A DNA stretch of 24,717 nt from Blastocatellia bacterium (GCA_023265235.1 JAHFUF010000006.1:1-24717); one strand, 5' to 3'; positions 17,247-23,255 are shown, numbered from the stretch's first letter. Translations and numbers: made by a program. The notes: generated by a model from the sequence alone, not told the origin.

Positions 17247-18329
17247 CTAACGAGAAGCAAGTTGAAGATCCTCGCTAAAAACTCTTTCAAATAACCGAGC
17301 AATATAATTAACAACTGTAATCATTCGAGCATATTCCATTCGAGTAGGTCCAACCACTCCAACCCCACCAATAATATCTCCATTGTATATATAGGGCGAA
17401 GTGATAATTGTACAATTATGTAAACTAGGAGCATTATTTTCTAAGCCAATACGAATACCTATTCCTGTATTAGCAGATTCTACCAAACACTCGTTAAGAA
17501 TTTTTAGCAATTTTCCTTTTTCTTCATACATTTGAAACAAGGCGCGCAGTCTTTCTGTATCAGTAAAATCCGGTTTACTCAAAATAGTCGATGTACCATC
17601 AACATAAACCTCACCCTGAGCTTCATCGGTTATACCACGATTGCACAACAAAATAGCATTTTGTAGTAATTTATCATAGAGTGCTTTTTCTTCAGACATT
17701 CGTCTAAGTATTTCAGCACGAACAGCCAACAAACTTAGTCCCTTAAAGTTGTCTGTTACATATCTAGCTGTTTTATCTAACTCATGTTGAGAAAAATCTC
17801 CTTCAACACGAACCACTCTATCGCGTACTAAGCCAGTACGTGACACCATAATAACTAATATACGTCCATCTGTTAATTTAACAAACTCAATATGTTGAAA
17901 GATATCTTGTGCAACACTAGGAGAAACCACAATACCTACATTATCTGACATTTGCGATAAGACATGTGAAGTACGCTCCATAAACTGGGTAGCACTACCA
18001 ATTTCAGAGTCTAAGAGAGAAAGTTTTATTGCTAGTTCATCAGATTTTGAGATTTTAACCTGTCGCAAAATACTATCTACATAAAACCTATAGCCTTTAT
18101 CTGAAGGGATACGACCAGCCGAAGTATGTGGATGGGTTAAGTAGCCCGCCTCTTCTAGGTCTGCCATAATGTTGCGAATTGTAGCAGCACTAAGTTTTTC
18201 TTTTGAAAGTTTAGAAAGAGTCCTTGATCCTACAGGTTCACCAGTATCAACATATAGTCTAATAACCGAGAGTAAAACTTCTCGACTACGTTGGTCAAAT
18301 ACAAACCCTTGTGTTTTCCTACCTGGCAT
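17247..18329 (-). CDS. hrcA: Heat-inducible transcription repressor HrcA
   Basis: HrcA represses groEL and dnaK operons by binding CIRCE palindromes when unfolded-protein load is low. The N-terminal winged helix (residues about 8-75) has YVDTGEPVGSRTLSK and the signature SAATIRNIMADLEEAGYLTHPHTSAGRIPSDKGYRFYVD. The GAF-like dimerisation part follows (GIVVSPSVAQDIFQHIEFVKL, RMEYARMITVVNYIARLFERV). Length is 360 residues. It opens the hrcA-grpE-dnaK-dnaJ operon, the usual order for CIRCE-controlled operons. A degenerate CIRCE-like sequence lies in its predicted promoter. The ATG has no clear ribosome-binding site. Confidence 0.96.
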   Translation of the reverse strand: MPGRKTQGFVFDQRSREVLLSVIRLYVDTGEPVGSRTLSKLSKEKLSAATIRNIMADLEEAGYLTHPHTSAGRIPSDKGYRFYVDSILRQVKISKSDELAIKLSLLDSEIGSATQFMERTSHVLSQMSDNVGIVVSPSVAQDIFQHIEFVKLTDGRILVIMVSRTGLVRDRVVRVEGDFSQHELDKTARYVTDNFKGLSLLAVRAEILRRMSEEKALYDKLLQNAILLCNRGITDEAQGEVYVDGTSTILSKPDFTDTERLRALFQMYEEKGKLLKILNECLVESANTGIGIRIGLENNAPSLHNCTIITSPYIYNGDIIGGVGVVGPTRMEYARMITVVNYIARLFERVFSEDLQLASR

Positions 18330-18384
18330 AGAGTAATAGCCAAAAGCTACGGTTGATTGTGTTGAGTCTTGATAAAAACGTTTA

Positions 18385-18414
18385 ACAGTAACACTCTTAA
18401 TTAATAGCTGTCAA
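18385..18414 (-). promoter_or_regulatory. Candidate hrcA operon promoter
   Basis: Read on the minus strand, TTGACA (18414-18409) matches the -35 consensus perfectly. It is followed after 18 bases by TACTGT (18390-18385), a weak -10. The start codon of hrcA is about 56 bases further on. A CIRCE-like element overlaps this promoter. Confidence 0.4.
18388..18414. promoter_or_regulatory. Degenerate CIRCE-like element at the hrcA promoter
   Basis: The plus strand reads GTAACACTC, nine bases, then AGCTGTCAA. Against the CIRCE consensus TTAGCACTC-N9-GAGTGCTAA the left arm matches 7 of 9 bases and the right arm 4 of 9, with exactly the nine-base gap. Its place between -35 and -10 of the hrcA promoter is where an HrcA operator belongs. 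The right arm is poor, so this is only a candidate. Confidence 0.25.
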
Positions 18415-18546
18415 GTCACTAATTCTAATAACCTGTCTAAATACCTAGTGTTAGCTCTGATTTTGCTAAATTGGTCTAACTTAAGTCCTTACTCAAGTAT
18501 GCTAAATCATAACAAAGAAACCTAACCAAATATCAGTAAACTTATC

Positions 18547-18568
18547 TTGGTTAATCTCGGTTAACCAA
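18547..18568. repeat. Perfect inverted repeat TTGGTTAA / TTAACCAA
   Basis: Two eight-base arms are separated by TCTCGG. It could be a hairpin or a dimeric operator. It lies about 220 bp upstream of hrcA and 330 bp downstream of the peptidase-like gene, with no T run on either side. Confidence 0.5.
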
Positions 18569-18717
18569 AGTTAAACTTTCTTGCCAAAGTTTTCAACTAA
18601 GATAATAGTGGCTAAGAAGGTTACAACCTTTGCCAAAGTTTAGCAAAACCTTTAGAAAAACTGGAACTTTGCTTTCCTAGTCGCGTTATTAGGAGCGGTA
18701 GCAAGCGTTTAGCAAAG

Positions 18718-18741
18718 TTTGAAAAACAATTTGAAAAACAA
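18718..18741. repeat. 12-bp perfect tandem duplication
   Basis: TTTGAAAAACAA occurs twice head to tail in the gene-free region. It may be simple slippage in AT-rich DNA. Confidence 0.8.
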
Positions 18742-18811
18742 ATAAATTAATTTTGAGTTTTGTTAAACATTGAGCTTTTATCAGTAATTTTCCTCCTCTT
18801 CGGTTTTGTTT

Positions 18812-18854
18812 CCCGCGTAGCAACTCGGTAGTGTTACGCGGGTTATTATTTTTT
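18812..18854 (+). terminator. Strong intrinsic terminator on the plus strand
   Basis: CCCGCGTA (18812-18819) pairs perfectly with TACGCGGG (18835-18842), and the stem can extend inward by several more pairs. It is followed at once by TTATTATTTTTT. On the minus strand the 3' side lacks a T run, so it does not serve the peptidase-like gene that ends at 18898. It therefore implies transcription from the left across a region with no coding gene. Confidence 0.7.
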
Positions 18855-18897
18855 AAATAAGCCTAAACAAATTTCTCTTAAAATTAAGTATGTAGGT

Positions 18898-19521
18898 TTA
18901 ACCTTTGGTAAGGCTTTTATAAGTCTCCCATAAACGGCAAACCTTGATACGAAAAAGTGCTAAGTCTTCGCTAACAGCGAATTTCTGTGCAATCCTACTG
19001 GCAGAAATACCTCTTTCTACTGATAAGCGTAAAATGTAATAAGGAATTAAGGCCGCAGATCCTACACCATATGCTGCTTCCTCTTGAGCTTTATTAAAAT
19101 TACGAAACCGTAATTGCTCTTCATCAGTACTAGGCATTATCAAACTAGGTGTATGCCCTAGAATAGTATGAGAAACTTCTTCCATTAAAGTAGCTCTTTG
19201 GCGTTCACGGCTATGTTTAGGGTTAATAAACACTAGTCGCCATCCATTAGGGAATGGCATAGTAGTAGCCCCTGACCAATCTTTAGAATTCTCTTTTAGT
19301 AGTATATTTCGAGTTTCAGCAGAAAGTTGAGACAAAAAATCAATATCAACAACTTTTAGTTTGACCAAAGTAGCCAATTGCCAAGGATTTAAGGCGCGAT
19401 CTAAAGGAGTAGCGGCTATTTGTCGAATTTGCAAGCCTATTCTTTCAAAAATTTTGCGTTTAATCGTTGGCGGTAATAATTCTGTTTCAGAAAGCTGTTT
19501 ATTTTCTTGACCGACTAGCAT
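18898..19521 (-). CDS. ImmA/IrrE-type (COG2856-like) peptidase-like protein with altered zinc motif
   Basis: The 207-residue protein aligns by eye with ImmA/IrrE metallopeptidases, which cleave or inactivate partner XRE repressors. The core RATLMEEVSHTILGHTPS (residues 109-126) sits where these enzymes have a HExxH helix. Here it reads E114-E-V-S-H118, so the first zinc His is replaced by Glu, while E115, H118 and a further H123 remain. The downstream acidic segment EEAAYGVGSAALIP (147-160) fits the third-ligand helix, and a helical C-terminus follows. The start ATG lies inside the end of the XRE gene (23-base overlap), so the two are translationally coupled. It could be an active subfamily or a non-proteolytic sensor; I cannot tell. 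Confidence 0.75.
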   Translation of the reverse strand: MLVGQENKQLSETELLPPTIKRKIFERIGLQIRQIAATPLDRALNPWQLATLVKLKVVDIDFLSQLSAETRNILLKENSKDWSGATTMPFPNGWRLVFINPKHSRERQRATLMEEVSHTILGHTPSLIMPSTDEEQLRFRNFNKAQEEAAYGVGSAALIPYYILRLSVERGISASRIAQKFAVSEDLALFRIKVCRLWETYKSLTKG

Positions 19522-19981
19522 AAGGCTGTTTTTTGTTTCCTACTTGTTTAGTTTCGGTTTTTGTTGTTTCTAGTTTTACTTGTGAAAAATCAGAACCAGA
19601 AAATTGGGTGTAAGCAACTCGAAACAGTTCTGCTAGAGCCTTTGCGGTATCTGCTTTTAGATTTGGATCTGCACGCAAGTGTGCTTCTACAAAATCTGGC
19701 ATAGATTCATAAACAACCCCTTGTGCCTGAGTTTTATCTTGTTTTGGCATTGGGGGCAATAGCTCGCCTCTCATTAAATTATCAACAGGTATACCTAACC
19801 AATTTGTTAATTTAGCCAAAGTGTCACTATCTGGAGTACAAATACCATTTTCTATTCTAGATAAAGTAGAAGGACTAATACGAGTAATTTCTGATACCTG
19901 ACGAATACTTAAACCCTCGTCTTCTCGCTTCTTTTTCACGTATTCTGCTAATTCCACTATATTTAGTAGACTTTCTGTCAT
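19499..19981 (-). CDS. XRE-family helix-turn-helix repressor
   Basis: Residues about 11-65 form a clear XRE/Cro-C1 HTH (AEYVKKKREDEGLSIRQVSEITRISPSTLSRIENGICTPDSDTLAKLTNWLGI). After a linker there is a helical C-terminal segment (MPDFVEAHLRADPNLKADTAKALAELFRVAYTQFS, about 93-128) and a basic tail. A two-part XRE protein coupled to an ImmA/IrrE-type gene resembles the DdrO-IrrE and phage repressor-ImmA pairs. It is transcribed divergently from the SWIM-Rad52 gene and probably binds the palindromes between them, so repressing both directions. The ATG has AGGTGG three bases upstream. Confidence 0.9.
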   Translation of the reverse strand: MTESLLNIVELAEYVKKKREDEGLSIRQVSEITRISPSTLSRIENGICTPDSDTLAKLTNWLGIPVDNLMRGELLPPMPKQDKTQAQGVVYESMPDFVEAHLRADPNLKADTAKALAELFRVAYTQFSGSDFSQVKLETTKTETKQVGNKKQPYASRSRK

Positions 19982-20022
19982 AAACCACCTATCTGTAGAA
20001 AATATTTTATTAAGCCATTATC

Positions 20023-20052
20023 AGATTAGCACATTTACTATACTTCTGACAA
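20023..20052 (-). promoter_or_regulatory. Candidate promoter for the XRE/peptidase-like pair
   Basis: On the minus strand TTGTCA (20052-20047) and TAATCT (20028-20023) are 18 bases apart, and TGC precedes the -10 as an extended -10 element. Palindrome A begins six bases upstream of the -35. The XRE start codon is about 42 bases downstream. Confidence 0.4.
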
Positions 20053-20058
20053 TAAAAA

Positions 20059-20090
20059 ATTTCATAGATGAAACGTTTCATACTTGAAAC
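20059..20090. promoter_or_regulatory. Tandem palindromic operators A and B
   Basis: Site A (20059-20074) is ATTTCATAGATGAAAC and site B (20075-20090) is GTTTCATACTTGAAAC, touching end to end. Both follow GTTTCA-N4-TGAAAC, with one mismatch in A. Site B covers the -35 of the rightward promoter, and A lies just upstream of the leftward -35. This suits a dimeric repressor controlling both transcripts. The XRE protein encoded next door is the obvious candidate. Confidence 0.7.
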
Positions 20091-20112
20091 AAAATTATTC
20101 TTGTGATAGTAT
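20084..20112 (+). promoter_or_regulatory. Promoter of the SWIM-Rad52 gene
   Basis: TTGAAA (20084-20089) is followed after 17 bases by TAGTAT (20107-20112), with TGA directly before the -10 as an extended -10. The -35 lies within operator B, and operator C starts on the base after the -10. A bound repressor would block polymerase at both ends. Confidence 0.6.
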
Positions 20113-20128
20113 GTTTCATAGATGAAAC
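20113..20128. promoter_or_regulatory. Palindromic operator C
   Basis: GTTTCATAGATGAAAC is a perfect match to the GTTTCA-N4-TGAAAC family. It covers the likely transcription start of the SWIM-Rad52 gene and is 38 bp from site B, centre to centre. Confidence 0.7.
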
Positions 20129-20164
20129 AAAGTGATTAATTAAAAAATTAAGGAGTAATAAAAA

Positions 20165-21361
20165 ATGAATACCGCCATTAAAAATTTAAATGTACTTACC
20201 AAACGAGCTAAATTAATCGCTGAAATGGGTTTAGTCGTTAGAGATGAGCAAGGGTTTAATGTAAAATCCCCTACAAACCATAATGAGAATTTACGCGTTT
20301 GGCGCGATGAAAAAGGACGTGTTCGTTGTTTATGTGCAGATTTTGACAAGCAATCGCAGGACGATCCCCGTTTTCGCTGTGAACATATTTTAGCTGTAAA
20401 ATATTTTTTAGAGCCATTATCTGAAACCCAGCAAGTACAACAAATAGATGAAGTTATAGAAAATATGGCAATCATTCAAAATCCATTAGAACCTCCTATT
20501 ACAGAAGAAAATATTGGTGTAATAGAAAACACTTCTGTTTCACAAGTGAAACAGAATAACAATATCTCTATCGTTTCACCTGTGAAACAAAAAATAAAAT
20601 CAACCGCTGTTTCATCTATGAAACAAGAAAAACCATCCGGGGATATTGGAATAAAACAACCTATAAACAAAGTAGATGAAGAAATTATTGCCCCAGTATT
20701 GACCCTTGATTTAGTGACCAGAAGTGAAACAAAGATGGAAATAGCTAATAATCAAGATGCTTTTCTAGATATCTTAAAACAACTTTCTGCTCCAATTTCA
20801 AAAGATCTTATCCGTCAACGATTTGGTTGGACAGACAAGTCTGGAGTAGACCATGAGATTGACTATGTTGAATGGCACACTGTGGCAGGTTTGCTAGATC
20901 GTATTTATCCACGTTGGTCACACTCAGTTAAAGATGTACGTCAAATTGGTGAGCTAGTAGCAATTACTGCGTCAATAACAATTATGGGTGTAACTCGTGA
21001 GGGTGTAGGAACTGGCTCAGCTTATGATGAAATTGGAATTAAAAAGGCTGAGCATGATGCATTGAAACGTGCAGCAGTAAAATTTGGCATCGCGCGTGAC
21101 CTATATAAACGTGACGATGAATATACAACAGCTAATGGCCAACCATTACGTTTTCCACGAGATCCTATAGCAAAAAATATTGCTGAAATGGCTACTACGA
21201 AACAACATGCCGCAATTCGTGCTATTGCTAACGTCCAAGGTGTTGATGCTGAGGCTATGTGCCAAGAATTGTTTACTTGTAAAGTGGCAGAACTAAGTAG
21301 GAGAGCAGCATCTACATTTATTGATCATTTGAAAAATGTTAAACAATCAATTTCTGCCTAA
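20165..21361 (+). CDS. SWIM zinc finger fused to a Rad52/DdrA-like single-strand annealing domain
   Basis: Residues 41-82 hold a SWIM-type zinc site, C55-L-C57 and C72-E-H74, in a short beta-beta-alpha setting. Residues about 105-190 are a polar linker with three VSxxKQ repeats. Residues about 197-318 match the Rad52/Rad22 and Deinococcus DdrA fold: FLDILKQLSAPI, then YVEWHTVAGLLDRIYP, the strand pair VAITASITIMGVTREGVGTG, and DALKRAAVKFGIARDLY. The last 60 residues (ATTKQHAAIRAIANVQGV to DHLKNVK) resemble the helical tail often attached to annealing proteins. The likely role is binding and annealing single-stranded DNA ends after damage. The ATG has AAGGAG nine bases upstream. Expression is probably set by operators A-C and perhaps D-F inside the gene. 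Confidence 0.8.
   Translation: MNTAIKNLNVLTKRAKLIAEMGLVVRDEQGFNVKSPTNHNENLRVWRDEKGRVRCLCADFDKQSQDDPRFRCEHILAVKYFLEPLSETQQVQQIDEVIENMAIIQNPLEPPITEENIGVIENTSVSQVKQNNNISIVSPVKQKIKSTAVSSMKQEKPSGDIGIKQPINKVDEEIIAPVLTLDLVTRSETKMEIANNQDAFLDILKQLSAPISKDLIRQRFGWTDKSGVDHEIDYVEWHTVAGLLDRIYPRWSHSVKDVRQIGELVAITASITIMGVTREGVGTGSAYDEIGIKKAEHDALKRAAVKFGIARDLYKRDDEYTTANGQPLRFPRDPIAKNIAEMATTKQHAAIRAIANVQGVDAEAMCQELFTCKVAELSRRAASTFIDHLKNVKQSISA
20537..20624. repeat. Three palindromes D, E and F inside the SWIM-Rad52 gene, 36 bp apart
   Basis: Sites at 20537-20552, 20573-20588 and 20609-20624 all read GTTTCA-N4-TGAAAC, with inner bases CAAG, CCTG and TCTA. Starts are exactly 36 bp apart. They share the arms and N4 gap of operators A-C. 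In the protein they encode VSQVKQ, VSPVKQ and VSSMKQ in the linker between the two domains. The arms are conserved at the DNA level even at synonymous positions (always TCA, AAA), which favours a DNA role, for example extra repressor binding or a roadblock. Confidence 0.75.
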
Positions 21362-21414
21362 CTTGTTTGAGAGCAGTTTAACTTTCTCTTAACAATAAAA
21401 ATTATGGAGGGTAT

Positions 21415-21906
21415 ATGCAAACACGACAACCTTCACAAAATAAACAAGATACAGCCCCTTCTCTTTTTGATGATTTGCCTGTTTCCAATGAGGAACGCCA
21501 ACAGAAACAGGAAACAAAAAAAAATTATATTCTTAATCTTTATAAACAAGGGACTACAGATATGTTGGTAATTGCTCAGATGGCAAAAACCAAACCTAGC
21601 TATGTAGCCAGCGTGTTGCAAGTAGCAGGACTAATTAGCGGCTATAGCGACCTTTATACCACTCCAGTAAGTGAACAAAATATTTATAGTCGCTTTTTTA
21701 AAAATATACTTAGCTTTAAGGATGTAGTATCAGCGCGTGAATCAGTAGATAGAATAGACAACCTCTATTGCTACTTTGGCCGACTTGGTGACCGTGCTGG
21801 TCAACATCATGCTCAAATTTTGGCCTTAACAGGCCGCAATCGTGCTCGTTGGTGCGGCAAGTATGAGGAAGCCCGCATATTTGCTGAATGGCTGATGAAG
21901 AATTAG
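21415..21906 (+). CDS. Hypothetical protein co-transcribed with the SWIM-Rad52 gene
   Basis: I do not recognise a named family. The 163-residue protein starts with a polar segment ending in SLFDDLPVSNEER. A helical, possibly HTH-like stretch follows (KKNYILNLYKQGTTDMLVIAQMAKTKPSYVASVLQVAGLI, residues about 35-75). The C-terminus is compact, charged and aromatic (SFKDVVSARESVDRIDNLYCYFGRLGDRAGQHHAQILALTGRNRARWCGKYEEARIFAEWL). There is no signal peptide or membrane segment, so it should be cytoplasmic. The ATG has GGAGGG three bases upstream, 53 bp after the SWIM-Rad52 stop. A DNA-repair partner or DNA-binding role is inferred from context only. Confidence 0.75.
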   Translation: MQTRQPSQNKQDTAPSLFDDLPVSNEERQQKQETKKNYILNLYKQGTTDMLVIAQMAKTKPSYVASVLQVAGLISGYSDLYTTPVSEQNIYSRFFKNILSFKDVVSARESVDRIDNLYCYFGRLGDRAGQHHAQILALTGRNRARWCGKYEEARIFAEWLMKN

Positions 21907-21913
21907 TTCATCA

Positions 21914-21949
21914 CCCCAGAAGTTTCACGTGAAACTTCTGGGGCTTTTT
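21914..21949 (+). terminator. Perfect 30-bp palindrome terminator carrying a parS core
   Basis: Positions 21914-21943 are a perfect palindrome with outer arms CCCCAGAA and TTCTGGGG. It is followed by CTTTTTC, so it ends the SWIM-Rad52 transcript. The centre is GTTTCACGTGAAAC (21922-21935). This is the 14-bp core of the ParB-binding site parS as known in Streptomyces and other bacteria. It differs from operators A-F, which have four instead of two bases between GTTTCA and TGAAAC. The other side lacks a T run, so it is a poor terminator for rlmN. Confidence 0.8.
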
Positions 21950-21953
21950 CACT

Positions 21954-23066
21954 CTACATTCCTGTACTACTTTTTGCTGCCAATTGTCCACAAGCTGCAA
22001 AAATATCTTGCCCACGAGGACGACGAATAAAGGCTGGTAACCCGCTATCAACTAAAATCTGCTGAAAAGCTAAAACTCTTTCATGCGACGAACTTTCAAA
22101 AGGCAATTCTTCTGCTGGATTATGAGGAATTAGGTTTACTTTTGCTTGAAGCCCTGAAAGTAATTTTACCAGCCTCCGTGCGTCCACATCACTATCAGTA
22201 ACACCTTTTAACATCACATATTCAAAAGTAATTTTTTCACGAGGCTTTAAGGGAAACTCCTGACATGCCTTAAGTAGTTCTTTTAGCGGATAACGCCGAT
22301 TGATAGGCATTAAACGATCGCGTAACTCATCTGTAGCACCTGTTAGAGAAATAGCTAGTTTAGGACGTATTTCTTCTTTGCCTAGGTCATAAATTCTAGG
22401 AACAACTCCAGCTGTTGAAAGGGTAATATGCCTTGTGCTAATAGCTATTCCTTCCATATCACTCATTAAGCGAATTGTTGCCGTGACATTATCATAATTA
22501 AGTAGTGGCTCACCCATTCCCATCATTACAATATTTATCTGGCGATCTGGAGGCTGTTTTATCCCATAGACATCTGAAAGCACAGTGATAACCTGCCCTA
22601 CAATCTCACCTACAGAAAGATTACGTTTAAGTTTTAACTGTGCAGTCAAACAAAACTCACAAGCGAGTGGACAACCAACTTGGGAAGAAATACAAATTGT
22701 TGCGCGTTCAGTTTCCGGGATCCATACGCTTTCTATTTCACGACCATCAAAAAGCTTAAATAAATAACGGCGTGTACCATCTTGGGAATTAAATTTCCTA
22801 TCAATTTGTTGTTGCATAACAACAGACAAAGAGGAAAGTTTTGTACGTAAGTCTTTAGAAAATTCTGTTATTTCTTCAAAACTAGTCTGACGATGCTTAT
22901 AAATAGCCCGGTAAAGCTGAGTAGCGCGAAAAGGCTGTTCACCTATTTCCTTAAAAAACTGCCGCATTGCAGCTAAATCCATTCCTACTAGCTCTTTTGG
23001 TTGAGTATTTAATTCTTTATCAGACTTTAGTTGTATAAAATTTTGGGTTGTTTCAATGGTTACCAT
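21954..23066 (-). CDS. rlmN: Dual-specificity 23S rRNA/tRNA adenine-C2 methyltransferase RlmN
   Basis: RlmN methylates C2 of A2503 in 23S rRNA and of A37 in some tRNAs by a radical SAM route through a methyl-Cys. The cluster motif is C132-PLA-C136-EF-C139. C125 matches the resolving cysteine (seven before the first cluster Cys, as in E. coli), and C359 in DIFAACGQLA matches the methyl-carrying cysteine, so all functional cysteines are present. Other family blocks are MMGMGEPLLNYDNV, STAGVVPRI and AISLTGATDELR. Length is 370 residues, including about 20 extra at the N-terminus. No strong ribosome-binding site precedes the ATG. It converges on the SWIM-Rad52 operon. Confidence 0.95.
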   Translation of the reverse strand: MVTIETTQNFIQLKSDKELNTQPKELVGMDLAAMRQFFKEIGEQPFRATQLYRAIYKHRQTSFEEITEFSKDLRTKLSSLSVVMQQQIDRKFNSQDGTRRYLFKLFDGREIESVWIPETERATICISSQVGCPLACEFCLTAQLKLKRNLSVGEIVGQVITVLSDVYGIKQPPDRQINIVMMGMGEPLLNYDNVTATIRLMSDMEGIAISTRHITLSTAGVVPRIYDLGKEEIRPKLAISLTGATDELRDRLMPINRRYPLKELLKACQEFPLKPREKITFEYVMLKGVTDSDVDARRLVKLLSGLQAKVNLIPHNPAEELPFESSSHERVLAFQQILVDSGLPAFIRRPRGQDIFAACGQLAAKSSTGM

Positions 23067-23170
23067 ATTAAATCTGGAAGTCTTACTAGGCTAAAATTAT
23101 TTTTTTTATTATTTTGGGAGTAATTCAAAAATTATAAGCTTTTTAAGAAGATTCTAACAGATCAATAACC

Positions 23171-23198
23171 TTGAAAACCTTTTTTGGCAAGTTATAGA
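23171..23198 (+). promoter_or_regulatory. Candidate promoter of the TPR gene
   Basis: TTGAAA (23171-23176) and TATAGA (23193-23198) are spaced 16 bases apart. They lie about 58 bases upstream of the TPR gene start, in the gap divergent to rlmN. Confidence 0.4.
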
Positions 23199-23255
23199 TT
23201 AAGAGGGTACTTTTATTAGGATATTTGGTTTTACACTCCTTTTAGGAAAATGTTT

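Larger units (their letters stand above)
18660..18855 (+). ncRNA. Candidate structured small RNA ending in a strong terminator
   Basis: A plus-strand terminator at 18812-18854 has no plus-strand gene in front of it. Upstream, AACTTTGCT (18665-18673) and AGCAAAGTT (18711-18719) form a perfect nine-base helix around a GC-richer loop, and CCTA/TAGG inside it can pair. TTGCCA (18630) and TAGAAA (18653) are spaced 17 bases apart and could be a promoter. An unpaired CCTCCTC stretch at 18792-18798 could base-pair with ribosome-binding sites. No known RNA family is recognised. It is an inference from structure only. Confidence 0.25.
18330..18897. other. 568-bp gene-free region between the peptidase-like gene and hrcA
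   Basis: No open frame with a start signal is visible on either strand. The region holds the hrcA promoter candidate near its left end. Other features are a perfect eight-base inverted repeat (TTGGTTAA 18547-18554, TTAACCAA 18561-18568), three copies of CCAAAGTT (18565, 18584, 18633), a perfect 12-bp tandem repeat at 18718-18741, and a strong plus-strand terminator at 18812-18854. The density of paired elements suggests a regulatory or RNA role, not plain spacer. Confidence 0.6.

Noticed and set aside
20537..20624. Regular 36-bp repeats that look like a small CRISPR array
   Set aside because: The repeats are short 16-bp palindromes inside an open coding frame, shared with the upstream operators; no cas genes are near and the intervals are coding linker sequence.
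20140..20670. Minus-strand frames opposite the SWIM-Rad52 gene
   Set aside because: They are Cys/Ser/Phe-rich antisense shadows of a well-supported plus-strand gene and have no ribosome-binding sites.
18898..21943. Prophage or integrated plasmid remnant
   Set aside because: XRE, ImmA-type and Rad52-like genes occur on phages, but no integrase, structural gene, attachment repeat or tRNA is present in the window, so I do not call a mobile element.
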